Shown piece by piece: positions 56,935 to 64,000 of a stretch of DNA of 64,000 nucleotides. The first letter of the stretch is position 1. Each line of letters starts with the position of its first letter. A program made the position numbers and the translations under genes. The notes beneath the pieces are model-generated. The model was not told the DNA's origin, searched no databases, and saw only the letters and a list, made by a program, of their open reading frames with translations. This DNA is from Oceanimonas aquatica (GTDB lineage Bacteria > Pseudomonadota > Gammaproteobacteria > Enterobacterales > Aeromonadaceae), in the NCBI RefSeq assembly GCF_030732065.1, contig NZ_JAVBHX010000001.1:1-64000 (forward strand), in the 5' to 3' direction.

Positions 56935-57060
56935 ATTACCGATGTTTGTTCCAGCGCAATAAACCCCCGTTAATTCAGCTTCATGGCCCCAAGGGGCAAG
57001 TCTGCGCCGGCGCCTTGTGCTAGACTGGCGGCCATTTTTCAATGGTCCGAATGCTTACCT

Positions 57061-57693
57061 ATGCTTGAAGCCAACGCCCTGACCTGCGTTCGCGAGGAAC
57101 GCACCCTGTTCAGCGAGCTGTCGCTGACCGTCTCGCCCGGTGAGCTGGTGCAGATCGCCGGCCCCAACGGCGCCGGCAAAACCAGTTTGCTGCGGTTGCT
57201 GGCGGGCCTGTCCCGGCCCTATGGCGGCGAAGTGTGCTGGCAGGGAGAAAACATCGAGCACTGCCGCGATGGTTATCACCAGGAACTCTTCTATCTGGGC
57301 CACCAGGCGGGCATCAAGCACGAACTCACCGCCTATGAAAACCTGGCCTTCTTTCGCCGCATGCACCATCAGAACAGTCAGGCCAATCTGTGGGACGTGC
57401 TGGCCCAGGTGGGACTGGCGGGGCTGGAAGAGCAATATGCCGGCCAGCTCTCCGCCGGGCAGAAACGCCGGGTGGCCCTGGCTCGGCTGTGGCTGGGCGG
57501 CCCCAAACTGTGGATCCTCGACGAGCCCTTTACCGCCATCGACAAGCACGGCGTCAAGGTGCTGGAGCGGCTCTTTCTCGAGCACACCGATGCCGGCGGC
57601 ATGGTGCTGATCACCACCCATCAGGATCTCAATCTCTGCGCCGACCGGGCGCGCATTCTTCATCTGGCGCCGCCCCGGGAGGTCACCCCATGA
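57061..57693 (+). CDS. ccmA: Cytochrome c maturation ATPase CcmA
   Basis: ABC ATPase of the CcmABCD complex that releases haem-loaded CcmE. The 210 residues have Walker [16 protein letters not shown] near 34-48, signature [14 protein letters not shown], and Walker [16 protein letters not shown] at 57061; the longer frame has no support. Four-base overlap with ccmB. First gene of the ccm operon. Confidence 0.96.
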   Translation: MLEANALTCVREERTLFSELSLTVSPGELVQIAGPNGAGKTSLLRLLAGLSRPYGGEVCWQGENIEHCRDGYHQELFYLGHQAGIKHELTAYENLAFFRRMHHQNSQANLWDVLAQVGLAGLEEQYAGQLSAGQKRRVALARLWLGGPKLWILDEPFTAIDKHGVKVLERLFLEHTDAGGMVLITTHQDLNLCADRARILHLAPPREVTP

Positions 57694-58358
57694 TGCATAC
57701 CTTTACCGGCGTGGTACGCCGGGAGCTGGTCAGCGCCCTGCGCCGGCGCGCCGACATTCTCAACCCGCTGTGGTTTTTCGTCATCGTCATTACCCTGTTT
57801 CCCCTGGGCGTGGGGCCGGAGCCGGCGCTGCTGGCGCGCATCGCCCCCGGCATCGTCTGGGTGGCGGCGCTGCTGGCCTCTTTGCTGGCGCTGGAGCGGC
57901 TGTTCCGGGACGACTTTATTGACGGCACCCTGGAACAAATGATGCTGATGCCCTGTCCTTTGGGGGTAGTGGTGCTGGCCAAGGTGCTGGCGCACTGGTT
58001 GCTGACCGGCTTGCCACTGCTGCTGCTGTCGCCCCTGGTGGCGGTGCTGCTGAGCATGGACATGAGCGGGTTTGCCGGCATGTTCTGGACCCTGTTGCTG
58101 GGAACGCCCATTCTCAGCCTGCTGGGCGCCATTGGCGTGGCCCTGACCGTGGGCATCGGCAAGGGCGGTGTGCTGCTCAGCCTGCTGACCCTGCCGCTGT
58201 ATATTCCGGTGCTGATCTTCGCCACCTCGGCCATTGAAACCGCCGGCCTGGGGCTGCCCTACAGCGGTCAGCTGGCAATACTGGGCGCCATGCTGGCGGG
58301 CAGTGTGACCCTGGCGCCCTTTGCCATTGCGGCGGCGTTGCGGGTTAGCGTGAACTAG
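57690..58358 (+). CDS. ccmB: Haem exporter subunit CcmB
   Basis: Membrane partner of CcmA. The 222-residue protein has six hydrophobic segments and the family region [20 protein letters not shown] near 70-90. Starts at 57690, overlapping the ccmA stop. The gene is followed by a 107-base gap that may hold a secondary promoter. Confidence 0.96.
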   Translation: MMHTFTGVVRRELVSALRRRADILNPLWFFVIVITLFPLGVGPEPALLARIAPGIVWVAALLASLLALERLFRDDFIDGTLEQMMLMPCPLGVVVLAKVLAHWLLTGLPLLLLSPLVAVLLSMDMSGFAGMFWTLLLGTPILSLLGAIGVALTVGIGKGGVLLSLLTLPLYIPVLIFATSAIETAGLGLPYSGQLAILGAMLAGSVTLAPFAIAAALRVSVN

Positions 58359-58465
58359 ATTCGGCTGGCGCTGTCTGAGTCGGCAAAGGTTTCTAAAGGG
58401 GGCGGATTTGGGGTATCTTAAGCCCGCCCGAACAATGCGTAGTATACAAAAGGTCTTTGAGCAAG

Positions 58466-59212
58466 ATGTGGAAATGGTTACACCCTTACGCCAAATCGGA
58501 AGAAGCCTACCGAATTGCCGGCCTGTGGCTGCCCTGGTTTGCCGTGTTCAGCCTGGTCTCCTTTGCAATAGGACTGGCCTGGGGGCTGGCGTTCGCGCCC
58601 GCCGATTATCAGCAGGGTGACGCCTTTCGCATCATCTACATTCACGTGCCTGCCGCCATTATGTCGATGGGGGCCTATTCCTCCATGGCCATTGCCGCCT
58701 TTATCGGCCTGGTGTGGCAGATAAAAACCGCCGACATGGCGGTGTCGGCCATCGCCCCGGTGGGCGCGGTATTTACCTTTATCGCCCTGTTTACCGGTGC
58801 CGCCTGGGGCAAGCCCATGTGGGGCACCTGGTGGGTGTGGGACGCCCGCCTGACCTCCGAGCTGATTTTGCTGTTCCTCTATCTCGGTGTCATCGCCCTG
58901 TATAACGCCATCTCCGACAAGGTGCTGGCCGGCCGTGCCGCCGGTATTCTGGCGCTGGTGGGGGTGATTAACCTGCCCATCATTCACTACTCGGTGGAGT
59001 GGTGGAACACCCTGCACCAGGGCGCCACCATCACCAAGTTTGACCGGCCGTCCATTTCCAATGACATGCTCTGGCCGCTGCTGATCATGATTTTTGCCTT
59101 TATCTGCTTTCTCGGTGCGGTCACCCTGATGCGGCTGCGCAACGAGCTGATACGGCGCGAGTCCCATCGTCCCTGGGTACTGAAAATGGCGGAGAAACAG
59201 AATGAAGTTTGA
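58466..59212 (+). CDS. ccmC: Haem handling protein CcmC
   Basis: Six-span protein that loads haem onto CcmE. The 248 residues have the haem-binding tryptophan motif WGKPMWGTWWVWDARLTSE and flanking histidines (YIHVPAAIMSMG, INLPIIHYSVEWWNTLHQG). I start at the ATG 58466 (MWKWLHPY), aligned with E. coli MWKTLHQ; the TTG nine bases before is too close to its ribosome site. Eleven-base overlap with ccmD. Confidence 0.96.
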   Translation: MWKWLHPYAKSEEAYRIAGLWLPWFAVFSLVSFAIGLAWGLAFAPADYQQGDAFRIIYIHVPAAIMSMGAYSSMAIAAFIGLVWQIKTADMAVSAIAPVGAVFTFIALFTGAAWGKPMWGTWWVWDARLTSELILLFLYLGVIALYNAISDKVLAGRAAGILALVGVINLPIIHYSVEWWNTLHQGATITKFDRPSISNDMLWPLLIMIFAFICFLGAVTLMRLRNELIRRESHRPWVLKMAEKQNEV

Positions 59213-59408
59213 TAGCTGGTCTGCCTTTCTGGCCATGGGTGGCTACGGCTTTTACGTCTGGCTGTCCTTTGCCGTGACCCTGCTGGCCCTGCTGGGGCTG
59301 GTGGTGGCCACCATAACAACAAAAAAACGCTTGCTGCGCGAGGTCAGCCAAAAACAGGCCCGGGCCGCCCGACGCGAGGCCGCCCGCAAGTTGGAGAACA
59401 CCCTATGA
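59202..59408 (+). CDS. ccmD: Haem exporter subunit CcmD
   Basis: Single-span 68-residue protein ([20 protein letters not shown]) with a basic cytoplasmic tail (RREAARKLE). Needed to release haem-CcmE from CcmABC. Overlaps both neighbours. Confidence 0.93.
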   Translation: MKFDSWSAFLAMGGYGFYVWLSFAVTLLALLGLVVATITTKKRLLREVSQKQARAARREAARKLENTL

Positions 59409-59899
59409 ATCCCAGACGTAAAAAGCGAATGACCCTGCTGCTGGCCGTGGTGGCCGGGCTGTCGGTAATGATTGGCCTGGTGCTTTACGCCCTGCAGCAA
59501 AACATCGACCTCTTCTATACCCCCACCGAGCTGGTGCAGGGCAAGGGGGAAGACCATATCAAGCCGGAAGTGGGCCAGCGCCTGCGCATCGGTGGTCTGG
59601 TGGTGCCGGGCTCGGTGGCGCGGGATCAGCAAAGCCTCAAGGTCAGCTTCGGGCTGGTGGATGCCGGCGGTGAGCAGGTCACGGTACGCTTTGACGGCAT
59701 ACTGCCGGATCTGTTCCGGGAAGGACAGGGCATTGTGGCTCAGGGTACCCTGGCGGACGCCCGCACCATAGACGCCTTTGAAGTGCTGGCCAAGCACGAT
59801 GAAGAATACATGCCACCGGAGGTGGCGGAAGCGCTCAAGGGAATGGAGCACTTCAAACCCGAATACACGGAGGCACAGCTGAAGGGTAGCAACCTATGA
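59405..59899 (+). CDS. ccmE: Haem chaperone CcmE
   Basis: Periplasmic haem carrier anchored by one N-terminal span (about 9-29). The 164 residues carry the covalent haem ligand H131 and Y135 in [15 protein letters not shown]-fold region is [15 protein letters not shown]. Overlaps ccmF by four bases. Confidence 0.97.
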   Translation: MNPRRKKRMTLLLAVVAGLSVMIGLVLYALQQNIDLFYTPTELVQGKGEDHIKPEVGQRLRIGGLVVPGSVARDQQSLKVSFGLVDAGGEQVTVRFDGILPDLFREGQGIVAQGTLADARTIDAFEVLAKHDEEYMPPEVAEALKGMEHFKPEYTEAQLKGSNL

Positions 59900-61851
59900 T
59901 CCCCGAGCTTGGACAATTCACCCTGGTGCTGGCCCTGGCCTGCGCCCTGGTGCTGAGCATTTATCCGCTGACCGGGGCCATTCGTGGCAACACCGCCATG
60001 ATGCTGCTGGCCCGGCCGCTGGCCTATGCCCAGTTCGGCTTTTTGCTGGTGTCGTTTCTGTGTCTGGCCTGGGCCTTTGTGGAGCACGACTTTACCGTGC
60101 TCTATGTGGCGTCCAACTCCAACAGTCTGCTGCCGCTGGCCTACCGCATCTCGGCGGTGTGGGGCGCCCATGAGGGCTCGCTGCTGCTGTGGGTACTGAT
60201 CCTCGCCGGCTGGACCGCCGCCGTGGCTCGCTTCAGCCGGGCGCTGCCGCTGGACGCGGTGGCCCGGGTGCTGAGCGTGATGGGCATGATCGCTATCGGC
60301 TTTTTGCTGTTTGTACTCTTTACCTCCAACCCCTTTGAACGCACACTGCCGTTCTTTCCGGTGGACGGCCGGGACCTGAACCCGCTGCTGCAGGATCCGG
60401 GGCTGATTTTCCACCCGCCCATGCTCTATATGGGCTATGTGGGCTTCTCGGTGGCCTTTGCCTTTGCCATCGCCTCACTGATGACCGGCAAGCTGGATGC
60501 CGCCTGGGCCCGCTGGTCCCGGCCCTGGACCATGGCCGCCTGGATTTTTCTGACCCTCGGCATTGCGCTGGGCTCCTGGTGGGCCTATTACGAGCTGGGC
60601 TGGGGCGGCTGGTGGTTCTGGGATCCGGTAGAAAACGCCTCATTCATGCCCTGGCTGGCGGGCACCGCCCTGATCCACTCCCTGGCGGTGACCGAAAAAC
60701 GCGCCAGCTTCAAGGCCTGGACGGTACTGCTGGCGATAATGGCGTTCTCCCTCAGCCTGCTGGGTACCTTCCTGGTGCGCTCCGGGGTGCTGGTGTCGGT
60801 GCACGCCTTTGCCTCCGATCCCACCCGGGGCCTGTTTGTGCTGATCTTCCTGCTGCTGGTAGTGGGCTCGTCGCTGCTGCTGTATGCCATCAAGGGCGCC
60901 GAGGTGCGCAGCCACGGCAAGCATGAGCTGGCCAGCCGGGAAAGCCTGCTGCTGGGCAACAATATCGTGCTGATGGCCGGTCTGGTGGTGGTGCTAATCG
61001 GAACCCTGCTACCCCTGGTGCACAAGGAACTGGGGCTGGGCAGCATCAGTATCGGTGCGCCCTTCTTTAACAGCCTGTACGCCTGGCTGATCATTCCCTT
61101 TGCCCTGCTGCTGGGCGCCGGCCCGCTGTTCCGCTGGCGCCGTCAGCCCATGAAGGAAGTCAGCGGCAAGCTGTTGCTGGCACTGGTGCTGAGCATTGTG
61201 CTGGGGATTGGCCTGCCGGTGCTGTTCTCGGATCATTTTGAGCCCTGGGCGGCCGTGGGCATTGGCCTGGGTGTGTTTATCGCCATTACCAGCCTGCAGG
61301 AAACCTGGACCCGGGCCACGCATCGTCATTCATTCTTTACCGGCGTGCGCAAGCTCGGCAACAGCCACTGGGCCATGATCCTGGGGCACATTGGCCTGGC
61401 GGTGACCATAGTGGGCGTCAGCTGCACCCAGCTCTACAGCATCGAGCGGGACGTGCGCATGAGCAAGGGCGACACCGTCACCTTTGCCGATTACACCTTC
61501 ACCTTTGACGGCATTCGCGAGGCCGATGGCCCCAACTACGACGGCTTCAAAGGCGTGATCAGCGTGGCCAAAAACGGCCGGCCGCTGACCGAGCTTCGTG
61601 CCGAAAAGCGCATGTATCTGGTGCAGCGCATGTCCATGACCGAGGCCGCCATCGATGCCGGCTTTACCCGGGATCTCTATGCCGCTCTGGGTGAAGAGCT
61701 GGACGACGGCGCCTGGGCGGTGCGGCTGTACTACAAGCCCTTTGTTCGCTGGATCTGGCTGGGTGGCCTGCTGATGGCCATTGGCGGCGCCATTGCCATT
61801 GCCGATAAGCGCTACCGTTTTGGTCGCAAGCAAGCCGTGGAGGCCCAATGA
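59896..61851 (+). CDS. ccmF: Haem lyase subunit CcmF
   Basis: Large membrane protein (651 residues, many spans) that attaches haem to apocytochrome c with CcmH and CcmI. WWD motif region [18 protein letters not shown] near 236-253, and ligating histidines in [11 protein letters not shown] and in [10 protein letters not shown]. Overlaps ccmG by four bases. Confidence 0.97.
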   Translation: MIPELGQFTLVLALACALVLSIYPLTGAIRGNTAMMLLARPLAYAQFGFLLVSFLCLAWAFVEHDFTVLYVASNSNSLLPLAYRISAVWGAHEGSLLLWVLILAGWTAAVARFSRALPLDAVARVLSVMGMIAIGFLLFVLFTSNPFERTLPFFPVDGRDLNPLLQDPGLIFHPPMLYMGYVGFSVAFAFAIASLMTGKLDAAWARWSRPWTMAAWIFLTLGIALGSWWAYYELGWGGWWFWDPVENASFMPWLAGTALIHSLAVTEKRASFKAWTVLLAIMAFSLSLLGTFLVRSGVLVSVHAFASDPTRGLFVLIFLLLVVGSSLLLYAIKGAEVRSHGKHELASRESLLLGNNIVLMAGLVVVLIGTLLPLVHKELGLGSISIGAPFFNSLYAWLIIPFALLLGAGPLFRWRRQPMKEVSGKLLLALVLSIVLGIGLPVLFSDHFEPWAAVGIGLGVFIAITSLQETWTRATHRHSFFTGVRKLGNSHWAMILGHIGLAVTIVGVSCTQLYSIERDVRMSKGDTVTFADYTFTFDGIREADGPNYDGFKGVISVAKNGRPLTELRAEKRMYLVQRMSMTEAAIDAGFTRDLYAALGEELDDGAWAVRLYYKPFVRWIWLGGLLMAIGGAIAIADKRYRFGRKQAVEAQ

Positions 61852-62381
61852 ACCGCCGTATTCTGATCCTGTCCATTCCGCTGGTGCTGTTTCTGGCGGC
61901 CAGCGTGTTCCTGTACAAGGGGTTGTTTTCCGACCCCACCAAACTCGAGTCGGTGCTGATCGATCAGCCGATTCCCGAGTTCACCCTGCAGGATTTGCAC
62001 GACCCGGACAAGCAGCACGACAAGGCCATTTTTACCGGCAAGCCCATGCTGCTGAACGTCTGGGCCACCTGGTGCCCCACCTGCTATGCCGAACATGAAT
62101 ACCTGAATGAGCTGAAGGCAAAGGAAGGCGTTTATATCATTGGCATGAACTACAAGGACGAGCGGGAAAAGGCCCTGCGCTGGCTCAGCAACCTGGGTAA
62201 CCCCTATGCCATCGATCTGTACGACCCGCGCGGCATGCTGGGGCTGGATCTGGGCGTGTACGGCGCCCCCGAGACCTTTCTTATCGACAGCAAGGGGGTC
62301 ATTCGCTATCGCCATGTGGGGGATGTGAATGAACAGGTGTGGACCCAGACCCTGAAGCCCATTTTCGAGCAAATGGAGTAA
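61848..62381 (+). CDS. ccmG: Thiol:disulfide oxidoreductase CcmG (DsbE)
   Basis: Keeps apocytochrome c cysteines reduced in the periplasm. The 177 residues have an N-terminal anchor (ILILSIPLVLFLAASVFLY) and a thioredoxin fold with C76-P-T-C79 in ATWCPTCYAEH, plus the cis-proline GAPETFLID. Confidence 0.97.
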   Translation: MNRRILILSIPLVLFLAASVFLYKGLFSDPTKLESVLIDQPIPEFTLQDLHDPDKQHDKAIFTGKPMLLNVWATWCPTCYAEHEYLNELKAKEGVYIIGMNYKDEREKALRWLSNLGNPYAIDLYDPRGMLGLDLGVYGAPETFLIDSKGVIRYRHVGDVNEQVWTQTLKPIFEQME

Positions 62382-62384
62382 GCC

Positions 62385-62846
62385 ATGTTGCGCGTGCTGA
62401 TGCTGGCGGCCCTGCTGTGGCTGCCCCTGGCCCAGGCGGCCATTGACGTATACGAGTTTGACGATCCCAAGCAAGAAGAAGTATTCCGCGAGTTGCTGCG
62501 GGAGCTGCGCTGCCCCAAGTGTCAGAACCAGGACATTGCCGACTCCAATGCGGAGCTTGCCAAGGATCTGCGGGAAAAGACCTACCAGATGCTGCAGGAC
62601 GGCAGCAGCAAGAGTGAGGTGGTCGACTACATGGTGGCCCGCTACGGCAATTTCATTCTCTACAAGCCGCCGGTGATGGCGTCCACCCTGATCCTCTGGG
62701 CCGGCCCGGTACTGGTGCTGATGATCGGCGTCATGGTAGTGCTGGTACGTACGCGAAAAAAGCCGGCAACCTCCGCCGATGAGGCCCTCAGCGACGAGGA
62801 AAAACAACGCCTCGATCGCCTGCTGAACAAGAACAAAGAGAGCTGA
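62385..62846 (+). CDS. ccmH: Cytochrome c maturation protein CcmH
   Basis: Periplasmic thiol protein that presents apocytochrome c to the lyase. The 153 residues have a signal peptide, C43-P-K-C46 in LRCPKCQNQDIADS, and a C-terminal membrane span (ILWAGPVLVLMIGVMVVLV). The 153-residue form corresponds to the short CcmH, with CcmI encoded separately next. Confidence 0.96.
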   Translation: MLRVLMLAALLWLPLAQAAIDVYEFDDPKQEEVFRELLRELRCPKCQNQDIADSNAELAKDLREKTYQMLQDGSSKSEVVDYMVARYGNFILYKPPVMASTLILWAGPVLVLMIGVMVVLVRTRKKPATSADEALSDEEKQRLDRLLNKNKES

Positions 62847-62847
62847 C

Positions 62848-64000
62848 ATGACTGTATTCTGGATCCTCAGTGCCACCCTGGTGGCGCTGCTGGCACTGGT
62901 GATTATTCTGCCGCTGACCCGCGGCCGCGCCGAGTCGAGCCAGAGCCGTAACGAACTGAACACCCGGCTTTATCGCCAGCGTCTGAAAGAGCTGGAGCAG
63001 GACAGCGAACTGGGCCTGCTGGAAGACGATGCCGCCCTGCAGCAGGAGCTGCAGAAAAGCCTGCTCGATGACGTGGTCAGCGACGAGCCTGCCGCCCGCC
63101 GTGGTCGCAGCCCGCTGGTGCTGCTCTCCGCCCTGGCGCTGGTGGTGCTGGTGAGTTACGGCACCTACTGGCAGCTGGGGGCATATCGTCAGGTGGACGA
63201 ATGGCAGCGGGTCTCGGCGGCACTGCCCGAGCTGTCCCGTCATGTGCTGATCCAGCCCGACGACACCGTCACCGATCAGGACGTGCGCGAGCTGATACTG
63301 GCCCTGCGCACCCGCCTGCATCAGGACGGCGACGACTATCGCGGCTGGTTGCTGCTGGGCCGACTGGCGCTGGAGCTGCGCGATGGCGAAACCGCCCGCG
63401 ACGCCCTGGAAAAAGCCATGACCCTGACCGACGAGCCCGACGCGGTGCGGGTGCCCTACGCCGAAGCCCTGGCCATGACCGGCGAAAGCCTGCGTGCCGA
63501 GCGGCTGGTGCGGGACGTGCTCACCCGTCAGCCCGGTAACTTGGAAGCCTGGTCGGTGTTTGCCTTTATGGCGCTGCAGCAGAGCGACTATCAGCTGGCC
63601 ATCGCCCGCTGGCAGCAGATGCTGGAGATCATGCCCACCGACAATCCGCGCTACGCCATGGTGCAGCGCTCCATTGCCTTTGCCGAGCAGCAGCTGTCCG
63701 GCAGCGAGCAGGCACCGGTGACCGGGCCCCGCTATCAGGTGGAGATCAACACCGCAAGCAGTGTGCCCTATCACCCGGGGGCCGTGCTGTTTGTGTTCGC
63801 GGTGGATGCCAACGGTGGTGAAATGCCCCTGGCGGCCCGGCGCATTGAGCAGCCGGCCTTTCCCATGAGCATTACCCTGTCGAACGCCGATGCCATGGTG
63901 CCGGAGAATAACCTGAGCAGCCGTGAGGCGGTGATCATCAAGGCGCGCATAGCGCCGAGCGGCAATGTGACCGATGCCACCGATGCCTGGGAAGGGCGCA
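62848..64000 (+). CDS. ccmI: Cytochrome c maturation protein CcmI, 3' end outside window
   Basis: Apocytochrome c chaperone. The frame is open from the ATG at 62848 to the window end (384 codons). It shows an N-terminal span (VFWILSATLVALLALVIIL), a leucine-zipper-like stretch (NTRLYRQRLKELEQDSELGL), a second span (SPLVLLSALALVVLVSYGTY), and TPR repeats (WLLLGRLALELRDGETARDAL, AWSVFAFMALQQSDYQLAI). The C-terminal domain opens (VEINTASSVPYHPGAVLFVF) before the edge. Starts one base after ccmH. Confidence 0.95.
   Translation, partial: MTVFWILSATLVALLALVIILPLTRGRAESSQSRNELNTRLYRQRLKELEQDSELGLLEDDAALQQELQKSLLDDVVSDEPAARRGRSPLVLLSALALVVLVSYGTYWQLGAYRQVDEWQRVSAALPELSRHVLIQPDDTVTDQDVRELILALRTRLHQDGDDYRGWLLLGRLALELRDGETARDALEKAMTLTDEPDAVRVPYAEALAMTGESLRAERLVRDVLTRQPGNLEAWSVFAFMALQQSDYQLAIARWQQMLEIMPTDNPRYAMVQRSIAFAEQQLSGSEQAPVTGPRYQVEINTASSVPYHPGAVLFVFAVDANGGEMPLAARRIEQPAFPMSITLSNADAMVPENNLSSREAVIIKARIAPSGNVTDATDAWEGR

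Larger units (their letters stand above)
56835..57060. other. Intergenic region chemotaxis / ccm (226 bp)
   Basis: Contains a bounded palindromic element (56840-56934), a terminator-like hairpin inside it, and a possible extended -10 promoter (TGTGC-TAGACT, 57017-57026) 35 bases before ccmA. The -35 is poor, so the promoter call is weak. Confidence 0.5.

Overview
The window is GC-rich, densely coded DNA from a polar-flagellated gammaproteobacterium. I place it most probably in the Aeromonadales (Oceanimonas, Oceanisphaera or Zobellella type); this is a judgement from protein style and gene order, not a database result. Supporting points are the ligA-zipA-cysZ-cysK-crr neighbourhood of gammaproteobacteria, the FlrABC polar flagellar cascade, and a Pseudomonas/Vibrio-type cheYZAB-motCD-parCP-cheW block followed by ccmABCDEFGHI. 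No rRNA, tRNA or CRISPR array was seen.

Layout. 1-122: end of an IS5-type insertion sequence running off the left edge. 173-7146 (minus strand): dsdA, an AgcS sodium/amino-acid symporter, tmcA, hlyU-like, crr and cysK. 7444-13703: a YcbB-type L,D-transpeptidase, a MepK/YcbK-type murein endopeptidase, cysZ (minus), zipA and ligA. 13704-14114: REP-like hairpins and a near-consensus sigma-28 promoter. 14115-19614: flagellin, flaG, fliD, a FliT/FlaI-like chaperone, fliS and a large TPR-glycosyltransferase resembling Caulobacter FlmG; base composition falls steadily toward AT along this stretch. 19615-20131: a graveyard of insertion-sequence remnants. 20132-25665 (minus): a complete pseudaminic acid operon pseBCFGHI. 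26012-30011: flrA, flrB, flrC. 30093-43006: fliEFGHIJ, fliKLMNOPQR-flhB. 43192-48249: flhA, flhF, flhG, fliA. 48382-56834: cheY, cheZ, cheA, cheB, motC, motD, parC, parP, cheW and a DUF2802 gene. 57061-64000: cytochrome c maturation ccmA to ccmI, the last cut by the window edge.

How it works together. FlrA (sigma-54 activator) should switch on flrBC and basal-body genes. FlrB/FlrC drive later sigma-54 operons. FliA (sigma-28) drives flagellin and chemotaxis genes. Candidate sigma-54 promoters with a GG-N10-GC core are visible before fliE, fliK and flhA, with a variant at flrB; sigma-28 promoters are visible before flagellin and cheY. FlhF/FlhG set polar number and place, ParC/ParP place the chemoreceptor array at the pole, and PseB-I with the FlmG-like protein probably glycosylate the single small flagellin.

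Most interesting points: the FlmG-like TPR glycosyltransferase beside fliS and a full Pse operon with no Maf protein in the window; twelve CCCCAAT heptamers abutting the flhA sigma-54 promoter; an inverted repeat and sigma-54-like site lying over the flrB start codon; a CheA whose linker carries two copies of a DEFEALL motif resembling the CheY-binding peptides of FliM and CheZ; and a perfect FNR-type palindrome between pseB and flrA.
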